Source of the DNA: Oscheius tipulae
Lineage: Eukaryota; Nematoda; Chromadorea; Rhabditida; Rhabditidae
Assembly: GCA_037178975.1 (NCBI GenBank)
Contig: JASJZH010000006.1
Location: forward strand, 5,828,001-5,892,000
Direction of reading: 5' to 3'
DNA length: 64,000 bases
Shown: in pieces, positions 34,999 through 44,967 of the stretch
Numbering within the stretch: the first letter of the stretch is position 1
Layout of the letters: each line of letters starts with the position of its first letter
The notes under the pieces: generated by a model
What the model saw: only the letters and a program-made list of their open reading frames with translations
The model's database searches: none
What the model was told of the DNA's origin: nothing
Position numbers and translations under genes: made by a program

Positions 34999-37900
34999 CT
35001 AAAACTCTTTAAATCGCTCACGCTCACGATCATTTCGCTCTTTTGCAAACTCTCTAGCTTGGCGAGTGGCATCTATCAGCGCAGCTTTGTATTCTTGTGA
35101 ATCTACAAGGTATTTCGAAGGCGGAGCAACCTCGGGTAAATCTGCGGGGCAAAACGCATCAAAACCGTGTAACAAGAAAAATGGTGTCTCCCCAGTGCTT
35201 TCGTGAACCGTACTGTTATAAGCATAGACCACAAACGGGAGCAACCTATCCCATTCTGTCGGGGAGTCGATTCTCTTGCGGAGCGCTCTCTGCAAAGTCT
35301 GATTGACTCTTTCAGTAATACCGTTTTCTCTTGGGTTATAACCTTTTGTCACAGACCAGGATATTTGAGTCAACTTTCTGCATTCCTCAATAATTTCATT
35401 CAAAAACTCTTTTCCTCTGTCAGAGTGTAGACTTTTTGGCCAGCGGCCTCCTTCTCCTATCCATTTAGATACGATAACGTCAGCAACACAGGCTGCTGAC
35501 TTGTTAGAAATCGGAAAAGCTCCAACCCATTTAGAAAAATGATCCACTAGCACCAGAACGTAACGATTCCCGCTTGTGGTCGGACCCAATTCCATAATAT
35601 CTATCCCCACTAGCTCATAAGGACGGCTTGTCACAATAGGATTGAGAGGAGGGACCAGTTTTCCTGTTTTGTTGTCGACAAAACAGCGAACGCATTGTTT
35701 ATGCCATAGATAGATGTCGCGAGCCATTGTTTCCCAATAAGCGAACGTCTTCAGTTGTTTGTAAACTTTTCGGTGTCCAAAATGACCGGAGAATACCCCT
35801 GCGTGGGCTTTATCAAAGATTTCTCGACGTTTGGACTGGGGAATAACTTTTCTCGGCGGAGCGTTATCAAGAAGTAGCCATAACATGCCGTCATCCACGG
35901 CAAAATTACTCGCGAGCAGCTTTTTGCCACTTTCTCTGATGTTCGGTAATTCTCCATCGAGTCCCAAAGCTAACTGGTTGAAAAGATCTACGTACACCGG
36001 GTCATTTTTGAGCTCTATAAGGTATTCGGAATCAGGGACTGTATTGATTCGATTCACGATTCTAGTGGTAAGGTCTTCACAAACACTAGTGGCATCAACG
36101 CTATCTAACGGTTGACAAGGACCTCGCGACAACGCGTCTGCGACCTGGTTGGCTGATCCCTTTACATATTCAATTTTGATGTCGTAATGTTGCAAGATAA
36201 GTGACCAGCGGAGCATTCGAGCTGATATTGCTGTTTTGAAAAGGCAAAGCAAGGGTTTGTGATCCGTACGGACTATGATGCCTTTCATATTGAATAAAAG
36301 ATAGTGAAAACGCCGGAGGGCGTGAACAATAGCTAGCGCCTCCAAATCAGACACGTGGTAATTACTTTCGGCCTTGGTCAACCCCTTCGAAGTGAACGCC
36401 ACTGGATGAAGCATTCCATCCTTGCCTTTCTGTGATAAGACGGCACCTACTCCGTTTCCCGAAGCATCCGTAAATATTATGAACGGGTTCGTCCCAGACA
36501 AGGCTCCGTCCAGGTCTGGTTGAATCAAAACCGGGGCAGAGATCAACTTCTCCTTTAGCGTCTCGAATGCCTCGTTTCGCTCCGGCGACCACTCGAAAGC
36601 TTGACCTTTCTTGGTCAACTCGTTCAACGGTTTTGAAATTGCAGAAAAATTCAGGAGGAATTTTCTGTAGTACCCTGCTAGGCCCAAGAAGCTTCGAAGG
36701 TCGGTGATATTTCTCGGCGCTGGGAACGATTTGATAGCTTCAACTTTAGTCGGATCGGTACGAATGCCTTCCGCATTTATGACGTGACCTAGATACGGGA
36801 CAGAGCTCTGAATGAATCGGCATTTTTGGGCCTTGACCGCTAGGTTTGCCTTGCGGAACTTTTTGAAAATCTTTGCTAGGAGTTCATAATGGCGTTCCAG
36901 TGTATCCGTAGCAATCAAAACATCATCTATGTATACGTGGACTTCGTTTTGTGGACCTAGAAACTCAGCGAGAACTGTATCCATGAGTCGCTGGAAATCG
37001 CTCGGACTCGTTGCGAGCCCAAATGGGAGAACATTAAACTCATACAAGCCTTCTGAGGTGACAAAAGCAGTCTTTTCTCGTGAGCCTGGGCTCAAACCGA
37101 TCTGCCAAAAGCCTTGATGGAGATCCAGGGTCGTAAAATGCTTTTTATTGCCTAGAAGTCGTAGAATACCGTCGACAGAGGGGAGGGGGTAACTATCTAG
37201 CTTGATGACCTTATTCAGTTGACGAAAATCGACACATAGTCTGATAGAGCCGTCCTTTTTGATTACCAGGACCACAGGGGAGGACCAAGGGCTCTTACTC
37301 GGTGAAATAACACCTTTTTCCAACAAGGTTCGCAGCAATTCCCGGAACTCTTTTCGTGCCCCAGCCGGGATCGGTCGATTTTTCTGTCGAATTGGTGGGT
37401 GATCCCCCGTATCAATCGTATGTGTCACTACGTTGGTTTGTTTCAGTTCTGAATCGTTGATTGCGAAAGTGTCCCCGAATTCAGACACAATAGATAGGAT
37501 TTGTTCAGAAAGGGGCCCCTCATTGGCTTTTTCGAGTATCTCTACTAGGGTTTGACCGCGATTGTTCTCCTTAAAATTATCGCTACTGGCTTTGCGAGCT
37601 ACATCGATGACTTCCGCGATGCGGTTGATATGGAATGACTCGGAGACTGGCGAAAAAGTGCCTATCTCATGATCTTTGCTGATAATTATTGTCTCTGCCG
37701 AGAAATTACTCAAAAGAACTTTCGTATTACCCCGTTCATCAACTTTGTGCAAGCCAGAACATCCAAAACGACGCCCTTTCTGGTCTTCGCCAGGTTCGAA
37801 GACGCGCTCGGAGCCGGAAAATTGCGGAGGGGCTTGTACCGAGACCCACTTTACCTCACTAGGCATGAGGACTGTCCTTGTGATCGTCTTGGCCCCCGCT

Positions 37901-40326
37901 ATTTTGGTCATGTTGTCGTTTTCTTGTGAGAAGAACGAATCAAACGGGAGATTGACGCTGATCGGTGGTAAATGTTGCTGTTTAGGCGTTTCGGGAGGGG
38001 TTTTCTCAGTGGAGAGAATATTTTGAGCGACCGACTTAGAGGATTCATTGATTGGAGGAGTTGGGACAGGCCGCCTCTTCAAATCAAAATCGATGGAAAT
38101 ACCTAAATCGCGGAAACTATTAGTTCCAAGAACAATTTCCATAGGGTTTTCGTTTGGGGCCTTCTTTACCAAATGGAAGTGAACCCGGGCGACCCGATCG
38201 TTATAATGCAAGGCGACGTCAGCCAAAAAGGTGCATATGAGCGGCATTTCGTTGCCACTTGCGTCTATAATTTTCGAGGACAAGTTTGGAGAGTTATTTG
38301 TAACTTTTACCCCCTTCAACGCGTTAGGATCAGCGGCGGTTATCTTTTCCCAGAAACCAACTGACATTGTGCTTGGCTGGGCGCCGGTGTCTAATAGTGC
38401 TTTACACGCCACCCCCAGGACTGTCACGTCAAAGAGTGGCTTGATGCCGAAAAGAGACGGGTCACTTGGCGTCGAGATACTTTTTGTGCTTGAAATTACG
38501 TGATGGGCGAAGTGGAAACTACGTTTTTGTGCGATAGTCGAAGTTTTATCAGTCGTCTGAGGCTGAATTTCCTCTTCAATACCTCTCATAGCTCTAGCAT
38601 TGTTTGGCAGACCACGAGGGGGGTACTGACTAGGTTTCTGCCCCTGTTGGGCTGGATAGCCGCTGGTTTGCCTATGTGGGTTCGAGTTTTGATGATTTCC
38701 ATTGCTATTACGGGATTTTTGACAGAAAGCGGCTGTATGACCGTCTTTTCCGCAGTTATAGCACGTGATCTTGTGTTTTTGATCTGTAAAATTGGACTTA
38801 GCAGACGGAGGTACGCAATTTTGAGGGCTATTGTGGCTTTTGTTTCTCGAATCAACGAAGTTTTGTCTAGGATTGTTTCTGGGCTTTGAGTCATGAGGAG
38901 TGAATTGTTTCTCTCGATTCCGGTTGAGATTTCTTACTGCTTCGAAGTTTCTCTGCAGGTTGAAAGCTAACGTTTTTATGTGGGAGTAAGCCATTTCACG
39001 ATCATTAGATTGGAGGAACTTCAAAGCTTCGGCGGCGCCAGGCCACGGAGCGATATTGTTGTATAGCTTCTGAGCCCTGACCAGTGAGATCGTTTCGGGT
39101 CCTGCAGACCGATAGGCTTTGTTTGTGAGCCTCTCAAGCTCGTCACAAAATTCTTGAAGTTCGCCCGAGACTAAGTGAAGGTTTCCAATCTTGTCTAAAG
39201 CGTCGATTCTAGCCAGACCATTATCACCCGAGAATCTACGATGCATTTCGTCAACGATTCCGTCAAGATTACCTTCTTTTGTCTCTACGGGAAGTGAGTT
39301 GTATATTTTTAATGCCTTCCCTCTTAGGAGTTTCACAAAGAGTGTTCTACGTAGTGATTCCGAAAGGTTTACCCCATCATACTTATTCTGGAACAGCTCT
39401 AAATGTGCAAAGAAACTACACGAATCAGCTTCTCCCGAAAATGGCTCCAGATCGGGCATGATATTAGCGCGCATTAAGGTTTCGAAGTGATTATTCTCTC
39501 GCCTGTCGGGAACATGAGCAAACTGACTCGTAGGGGTCGATCGTACCTCCATCGGTCGCTCTGCCCTGGTTGGTCCCTTCTCCGACGGATTCTGGCTGCT
39601 TGGGCTGTCTCGTCTGGCGTCCTGAAGAAGATTTCTTAATCTTCCCCAACCAGGCCTACCAGTAGGCAAGTTTCCCTCGGCGGTGCCTCGGATCGGTGTC
39701 GCAAGAAGCGATTCTTCTTCCTCTCTTGTGAGCTGCTCCAGCTGCTTCTGTAAACACACTATTTCATTTTGCATCTTAGAGTTTCCTTCTAATAATTCGG
39801 CAATTTTTGTGTTCAAGTCGTCCCGTGAAACGGAAAGAGTGTGACAAGCATCCGAAAGCTGTGTGATTGTATCGGTGACTACATCTTGTAATTGTGAGCT
39901 GTAGTCCACTTGGAATAACTTTCGCAACTCTCCTAGGAGGTATTCCTGTTTGTCTATCTCTCGCACTGCCAAGGATAGCAATTCTGCACTCAAAATATCT
40001 TCGTCGTGAAGGATCTGGTAAACTGAGAGTGGAACAGTCACATGCTTCTTTGCTTCCTCCAGTTTTTCTGTCATAAGGGCAACGAAAAGCGTGTAACTTT
40101 CCATAATGTTTCCTCTTTCCGTGCCTACTCGGTTTGGTGTCAGCTTATCAACGTAGACTAGCCATTTCTTGAGCTGATTAATCATATCCTGTGCAAATTC
40201 ACCCAAATTGAACGGGCTAACCTTGTTTTCCTTTGTAGCTTGATTGTTTTCGTCCTCATCCATCTCCACGTCCGGATCGGTCGTGTTTGGAGTGATGTTG
40301 CCGTCGGTTCGATTGTAGTCATCCAT
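34999..40326 (-). CDS. retrotransposon Gag-Pol polyprotein, ends at in-frame UAG
   Basis: 1,775 codons. In order from the N-terminus: acidic start and coiled-coil-rich Gag region; Gag capsid-like part (about residues 270-470); a CCHC zinc knuckle (CYNCGKDGHTAAFC, about residue 535); an aspartic protease with LLDTGA (about 640); reverse transcriptase with the active-site YIDD (VYIDDVLIAT, about 1135); RNase H with FTDASG and later NQVADALSR; an integrase zinc domain (H-x-G-FGHRK with later C-x-x-C); and a core catalytic segment with VGIDIMEL and SDRGKEF. It ends just after the core at a TAG, before the integrase C-terminal domain. Gag and Pol are fused in one frame, so no frameshift separates them. 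Confidence 0.9.
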   Translation of the reverse strand: MDDYNRTDGNITPNTTDPDVEMDEDENNQATKENKVSPFNLGEFAQDMINQLKKWLVYVDKLTPNRVGTERGNIMESYTLFVALMTEKLEEAKKHVTVPLSVYQILHDEDILSAELLSLAVREIDKQEYLLGELRKLFQVDYSSQLQDVVTDTITQLSDACHTLSVSRDDLNTKIAELLEGNSKMQNEIVCLQKQLEQLTREEEESLLATPIRGTAEGNLPTGRPGWGRLRNLLQDARRDSPSSQNPSEKGPTRAERPMEVRSTPTSQFAHVPDRRENNHFETLMRANIMPDLEPFSGEADSCSFFAHLELFQNKYDGVNLSESLRRTLFVKLLRGKALKIYNSLPVETKEGNLDGIVDEMHRRFSGDNGLARIDALDKIGNLHLVSGELQEFCDELERLTNKAYRSAGPETISLVRAQKLYNNIAPWPGAAEALKFLQSNDREMAYSHIKTLAFNLQRNFEAVRNLNRNREKQFTPHDSKPRNNPRQNFVDSRNKSHNSPQNCVPPSAKSNFTDQKHKITCYNCGKDGHTAAFCQKSRNSNGNHQNSNPHRQTSGYPAQQGQKPSQYPPRGLPNNARAMRGIEEEIQPQTTDKTSTIAQKRSFHFAHHVISSTKSISTPSDPSLFGIKPLFDVTVLGVACKALLDTGAQPSTMSVGFWEKITAADPNALKGVKVTNNSPNLSSKIIDASGNEMPLICTFLADVALHYNDRVARVHFHLVKKAPNENPMEIVLGTNSFRDLGISIDFDLKRRPVPTPPINESSKSVAQNILSTEKTPPETPKQQHLPPISVNLPFDSFFSQENDNMTKIAGAKTITRTVLMPSEVKWVSVQAPPQFSGSERVFEPGEDQKGRRFGCSGLHKVDERGNTKVLLSNFSAETIIISKDHEIGTFSPVSESFHINRIAEVIDVARKASSDNFKENNRGQTLVEILEKANEGPLSEQILSIVSEFGDTFAINDSELKQTNVVTHTIDTGDHPPIRQKNRPIPAGARKEFRELLRTLLEKGVISPSKSPWSSPVVLVIKKDGSIRLCVDFRQLNKVIKLDSYPLPSVDGILRLLGNKKHFTTLDLHQGFWQIGLSPGSREKTAFVTSEGLYEFNVLPFGLATSPSDFQRLMDTVLAEFLGPQNEVHVYIDDVLIATDTLERHYELLAKIFKKFRKANLAVKAQKCRFIQSSVPYLGHVINAEGIRTDPTKVEAIKSFPAPRNITDLRSFLGLAGYYRKFLLNFSAISKPLNELTKKGQAFEWSPERNEAFETLKEKLISAPVLIQPDLDGALSGTNPFIIFTDASGNGVGAVLSQKGKDGMLHPVAFTSKGLTKAESNYHVSDLEALAIVHALRRFHYLLFNMKGIIVRTDHKPLLCLFKTAISARMLRWSLILQHYDIKIEYVKGSANQVADALSRGPCQPLDSVDATSVCEDLTTRIVNRINTVPDSEYLIELKNDPVYVDLFNQLALGLDGELPNIRESGKKLLASNFAVDDGMLWLLLDNAPPRKVIPQSKRREIFDKAHAGVFSGHFGHRKVYKQLKTFAYWETMARDIYLWHKQCVRCFVDNKTGKLVPPLNPIVTSRPYELVGIDIMELGPTTSGNRYVLVLVDHFSKWVGAFPISNKSAACVADVIVSKWIGEGGRWPKSLHSDRGKEFLNEIIEECRKLTQISWSVTKGYNPRENGITERVNQTLQRALRKRIDSPTEWDRLLPFVVYAYNSTVHESTGETPFFLLHGFDAFCPADLPEVAPPSKYLVDSQEYKAALIDATRQAREFAKERNDRERERFKEF

Positions 40327-40654
40327 CTTTCACCTTGGTAACCTGAAAATTTACGGTGTAAATTCGGCTTATGGCTTAGAAGAGGAGAAATGGGTTCAGA
40401 GAACTCGTGAACGGTGTTTTTATGAGGAATTTGACGCTCTGGGACGGGATTTTCCGTGAAGATCGTCGGAAATGTGACGCGCGTTGGCCGGTGGCTCAAC
40501 GACGCGTAAACTGGCAGCGTTTCCTCTCCCAAAAGAGGGTGTGCTCAGTTTTTGTTGCCCGTCGGGCGTAAGGTGGTCCCTCGGACGTGTATCAGATCAC
40601 TTCGGTGAAGTGTCTAGGGTTGACTTCACGGCTCGGTGAGCACGTGAGGGTTCT

Positions 40655-40670
40655 TTTTATTCGGCCCCCA
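40655..40670 (-). other. candidate tRNA primer-binding site
   Basis: The minus strand immediately inside the 5' LTR reads TGGGGGCCGAATAAAA, starting with the TGG complementary to a tRNA CCA end. The matching tRNA was not identified. Confidence 0.55.
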
Positions 40671-41079
40671 AATGAGGAGTTACGCTGGCCGAGTCGTAAC
40701 CTCAAGATGCTCGATCTGCTGGTTAGGCTAGATCGAGATCTTATTACTAGAAAAGCACCCCTTTTTCTTCAAACAAAATTTATTCAGCCTTGGGACTCAA
40801 TAGGTCCAACAATCTGATAATAGATGGGTAACTCAATACGGGGAAACAGAAGAAAACAATAGAATAGAACTCTCGACTCTAGATCGAGCGAGAGAAAAAC
40901 CGAACAACACAAAAAACAACCAGAAAATCCAAACGGTGGCGCTCCGCGCGTAAAACAGAATGGTTACGGTGTGGCGGGTCTTTGAAAAGTGAAATATGAC
41001 GGGAGGGACGAAAACGGTTGTGGTTGTTTTAGGTAGAGTAACGAGAATAAAATATCATAGGAATACCGGCTATGTGACA
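40671..41079 (-). repeat. LTR (5' LTR of the element)
   Basis: Identical by eye to 32778-33186. The Gag-Pol start at 40326 lies about 345 bp inside it. Confidence 0.92.
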
Positions 41080-42689
41080 ACTGCTATGCTGGAATTGTGA
41101 CTATCTGCTCATCTGCCCATGGAGCTTCGGTTAAATGTAGCGGTTGCTGTGTCTCTCTGTCCTCCACACTCAACGGATACAACTTCACAGCTGATCAATC
41201 AATCTCCACCAATATATATCAGACTCTCGGAATCGACGGAACTTCCGCTACTTTTACTGCTGACCGTGACATCACTGGATACTGTTACTCCACTGGAGAT
41301 TACTGCAACATTGCACAAATGTGTTATTTTGGATTGCTTGCATAACAAATGTTTTCAGATCACTACTCCGAAACCTTCTACCTGTACTGCAGAACAGGCA
41401 GCGGCAGGATCGCAAGTGTAGAGAGTGAACGTGTTGTTGGCTCTATTAAGAGTAAGCACTGCATGGAAGTACTCCAGCCAACGGATCCTTGTGCAAAACC
41501 GTTTACGTACAGACCATTCCAACAGGCAATAGTTTTTTCAACGAACTAAACGTGATAGGCAAATGAAATGACCGTGAAAACCCTCAGGGTTCTGTAGAAC
41601 ATTTTCTCCAACATGAACGTTACAATGAAGCTTGCGTTTATGATTGTTTACACAATTACAAACACGGTTTTTATTGTTTATCCCAGCTTTGAACAATACT
41701 TATGGCAACCTGGATGCAACTTCTGGACTTATCGGCCGTTGGTGCGATCGAAACGCCTGTGATTTTGTGATTCAATTTATCCGACGGTTTCAAACTCTAC
41801 CAACATCCCTGCAACTAACAGCAACAGACGCTCATCGACAACTACAATGAACTGTTTTGCGGGAATTGTCACTTCCTGTTCCTTCGATCAGACGGCTTTC
41901 CCTTCATTGCCTATCAGTGCATTGACGCACGCGTTTGCCAGACACTCACAATTGACAATACATGCCACACCCTCACAACCGACCGAGACATTATGGGTTG
42001 CTGCTGCCAGCTTCAACGAACCGACAAATGCATGTTATAGTGGACTTGGGTTCATAGAAATGCTACCGATGGTGGCTACACTGCCTGCCAAGGAAAATGC
42101 GCCTCGATTAGCATTACTACATACTTTTCTGGAAAACCGACCACTGCGATGGGAGCAGATGTAACAAAATGTTGTTAAACAAAATTAACAGCTTTTCAGA
42201 CTTAATGTGACGGGAAGTGCGCTTCAATCTACATTTACATCAATAACCAAATGTACAAGGCATATTTCTGCCTGAACCAGAGACAAACCGAAGCTTTGGG
42301 AGTCGATAATGGATGTAGAACCATTTCCGCAGTGATGGAGAGGCTTGCGTTTGTGACAGTGGCAACAGTTGATGCAGGAGAAAATGTTCTTCAGAACCCT
42401 ATAAATACCAACATTCGTGTAATTTTTAATTCTCACTTTATTGTATATCAATATATTGGGTTTGTAAATAAGTCTTTTCGCTTTTTGTAAATATGTCTCC
42501 TGCCTCGTTGACGACAACGGTCGAGCTTTTGGTTATAGCACCTCGTGTTGCTCACTCAATCCTCTACCACCACCATGCAAGACACCACTTCCTTTCTTCT
42601 TATTCTCTATTCGTTTTGATCCGGACTATTGATGACCTGCCACCCTACCATCTGCGACATGAGTTCCTCAAAGGCACGAATAGAGCGTA
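41079..42689 (+). pseudogene. decayed ET-module array, first part
   Basis: Recognisable fragments of modules in plus orientation. At 41079-41310 there is a type-B module very like that at 29815 (CYAGIV, CNGYNFTA, TADRDITGY) but with several disulfide cysteines changed (YQC to DQS, ICQ to IYQ, CCS to CYS). At about 41690-41760 is a type-A end whose CCC is broken. At about 41850-42020 and 42030-42170 are frame-disrupted modules, and at 42210-42420 a type-B module (KCASIYIYINN, AYFCLNQ, VDNGCR) with a frameshift. Frames change repeatedly and no long open frame spans them. Order and similarity match the 3' part of the intact gene, so this is a degenerate tandem paralogue. Confidence 0.8.
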
Positions 42690-43185
42690 AACGGCGGCTG
42701 ATATCAACGATGTTTATGGCCAAGGGACGACGTCCACGAGGGTATGCCAGTTGTGGCTCTATCGCTTTCGATCTGGGGACAAAAGCGTCGAAGATGAGCC
42801 AAGATTAACTTTTGACGAATCGAAGTTGCTGCAGCTCGTGTATGAGAACAATCAGCAGACTACCTGTGAACTAGCAGAGGCACTGTCTGTCAGTCATGCT
42901 GCAGTGGAACATCATTTGAAGCAATTGAGATTTATGAAGAAAATGGGCACTTGGTTGCCGCATGACCTCAGTGACACCCAGAAGTGGCAGCACATGTCCG
43001 TCGCCCATTCTCTCCTGTCCAGGTATGAGAGGAAATCCTTTTTACTACGCCTAGTGATGGGGAATGAGAAGTGGGACGTAGGTAAACTTCCAAAGGAAGC
43101 GTCAATGGGTGGGTCCAGGGCAGACACCAAGTCCTGATGTGAAACCTGACACCCATCAAAAGAAGATTATGCTCTGTGTTTTCTG
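42690..43185 (+). pseudogene. mariner transposase remnant (N-terminal part)
   Basis: Reads INDVYGQGTTST, CQLWLYRFRSGD, EDEPR, then a helix-turn-helix SVSHAAVEHHLKQL, WLPHDLSD and a core stretch ending NEKWDV where the family has D-EKW. A further piece, HQKKIMLCVFW, follows after a frame change. These are mariner (DD34D) landmarks. The first catalytic Asp of DEKW reads Asn. Frames are broken and the C-terminal half is absent. It lies inside the ET pseudogene array. Confidence 0.8.
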
Positions 43186-43800
43186 GGAGATCAAGATGCT
43201 CATCTTTCGATTCTTTTCACGGACGAGAAGGTTTTCACGGTAGAGCAAGTTCTCAAAAAGCAAAACGATCAAATCTACGCAAAATCAAGTCCTCATACCG
43301 TCATTTGTCGTAAATCTCATCCTCAATCCGTCATGGTTTTCGCAGGAATCACAAGCAACGGAAAAACGCCACTCATCTACGTGCCACAAGGTGTAAAAGT
43401 GAACAGTGTCAACTATCTTAACCTTCTTCGTACCGAAATTTTGCCGTGGGCTCAAACACACTTTCAAAACAAGTCTTGGATGTATCAACAGGACTCGGTC
43501 CTCGCTCACAAAGCTCGTATTGTTCAAGACTTCTGTCGCCAGAACTTCCCAGGATCCATTTCAGCTCCAGAGTGGCCCTCCAATTTGCCTGATCTCAATC
43601 CACTTAAATAGAGCGTCTAGTCGGTCTTGGAAGCCAAAGCCTGCTCAAAGCCCCATTCAACGCTTTAATCGCTCAAAAAAAAACGCCTTCCAAAAAGCTT
43701 GGAAAGAGCTCGACGGACAGTATCTGCGCGCCACAGTGCATGCCTTCCCGAAGCGCCTAAAGGCCTGCATGGATGCAGATGGAGAATATATTGAAATTTG
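43186..43800 (+). pseudogene. second, different Tc1/mariner-superfamily transposase remnant (C-terminal part)
   Basis: Starts abruptly with ILFTDEKVFTVEQ and continues ...MVFAGITSNGKTPLIYVPQG, LPWAQTHFQN, the QQDS segment with the second catalytic Asp, and WPSNLPDLNPL with the third. The end is frame-broken (AKACSKPHSTL, VHAFPKRLKACMDA). TDEK-F-TVE and PDLNPL with this C-terminus are of the maT/Tc1-like type, not the mariner type seen just upstream. The two halves therefore come from different elements. Confidence 0.78.
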
Positions 43801-44820
43801 ATGCTGAATATTATTTCTAGCTGTTCAATTAAAATATTTGTTGTTGTCCAGAGTCAAATAATGATCCGAGTCGCTTGCCAAGAACTCTTTTTCCGTAATT
43901 ATGCGCCACCCTGTAATTGTCTTTGTGTGAATGAACGCTACAGCCGATGGAGGATATGTGTCTTGTCAAGGAAAATGTGCGTCTATCATGACTATCTCTC
44001 TTTCTGGACAGACAAAAACTGCCACCCTATATAGTTGCGACCCGGCTACTGTTTGTGCTCAGTTTGGTGAGATCAGTTCGTGTCTCTTCACGTTATCTTC
44101 CACGTCTAATGAACTTGTGTGGAGATTCCGAACCTGGAGTACAAGGATGTTGTTACAATTCTGACGCTTGCCTCAACCCCAATCATCGCAAACACAAGCC
44201 CCAAGTGTTGGGGCTTGTGTCTGCGATGATAAGGACAACTGTAACATTAAGCCAAGAGAAACCTCTGATCGTAATGCTGTGAGCGTTTTTTATTCTTGAA
44301 TTTATATAAATTCCTTTAGTACGACGCTCCTTCCATCACATGCTGGTGTGGAGCTTATGTGGACAATGTCAAGACGGGACAAGTTGGATGGGTTGCTTGT
44401 ACTGGAAACTGCGCTTCTATCCAATTGAAAACAACGGAGTAGCGAGCTCGTTGGTTCTGTACACGTATGATCCAGTAGCGGCCTGCAAAACTATCGGTAT
44501 GACTACTATTTCTAATACAATACACAATACAATTATAGGTCTGAGCAACAGCTGCAACACGATGGATGATATTCCCAATCTTATTGGATGCTGTTGCGAT
44601 CAGAACTTGTGTTGACGAGCGCTTCAATCTCTGTGAAATCAAGTGAACAAACAACGCCAAAACCGACACTTTTGTCTACAGTTGGGACAACAAAGGCGGC
44701 TTCGCCATATTTATCTCAAAAGCAACCACTACAAAAATTCTTGCTGCCACAACGGATTCATCTTCTGTCCTCTCTGTTACCATTTCCGTTACCTTAGCGG
44801 GTTCACTTATGATTCTCAGA
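43801..44820 (+). pseudogene. decayed ET-module array, second part with gene-end homology
   Basis: Resumes with type-A fragments (NATADGGYVSCQGKCASI, TATLYSCDPATVCAQF; then EPGVQGCCYNSDACLNPN), a collapsed type-B module (ACVCDDKDNCNIK) and a final type-A module (ITCWCGAYVDN, VGWVACTGNCASIQL, IPNLIGCCCDQN). A tail at 44690-44820 resembles the intact gene's hydrophobic C-terminus. Stop codons and frame changes disrupt it. The match to the last module and tail shows that the paralogue once included a complete 3' end. Confidence 0.78.
44182..44230. repeat. 22-bp-arm hairpin (inverted repeat) at a module deletion
   Basis: Left arm 44182-44203 and right arm 44209-44230 are reverse complements with one mismatch, around a 5-base loop AGTGT. 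The right arm is the normal end of a type-B ET module (CVCDD). The left arm is its inverted copy, and the module body that should lie between is missing. Confidence 0.9.
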
Positions 44821-44967
44821 CAGTAGTCTTTTACCGATAACTTTCACCTTACTTATATATCATTTTTTTTATCACGTATGAAATTTTGCATGACAAATTT
44901 TTCGTTTTAATTGTGTTTATCGTTGTTTTGATTAACTTTAAAACATCGCATGTTTATCATAATTCTT

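Larger units (their letters stand above)
32778..41078 (-). mobile_element. Ty3/Gypsy-type LTR retrotransposon inserted in an ET-module pseudogene
   Basis: An 8.3-kb element in minus orientation. LTRs of 408-409 bp at both ends appear identical, with constant offset 7,893. A target duplication AACTG flanks it (32773-32777 and 41079-41083). Next to the 5' LTR the minus strand reads TGGGGGCCGAATAAAA (40670-40655), a candidate tRNA primer-binding site beginning TGG. Before the 3' LTR is a polypurine tract (GAAGGAGGGG, about 33188-33199). The coding order is Gag, zinc knuckle, protease, reverse transcriptase, RNase H, integrase, which defines the Ty3 lineage. One in-frame TAG lies in the long coding region. 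Identical LTRs suggest a recent insertion. Confidence 0.93.

Noticed and set aside
32778-41078. Endogenous retrovirus with envelope
   Set aside because: The third coding part shows no signal peptide, furin-like site or membrane anchor.
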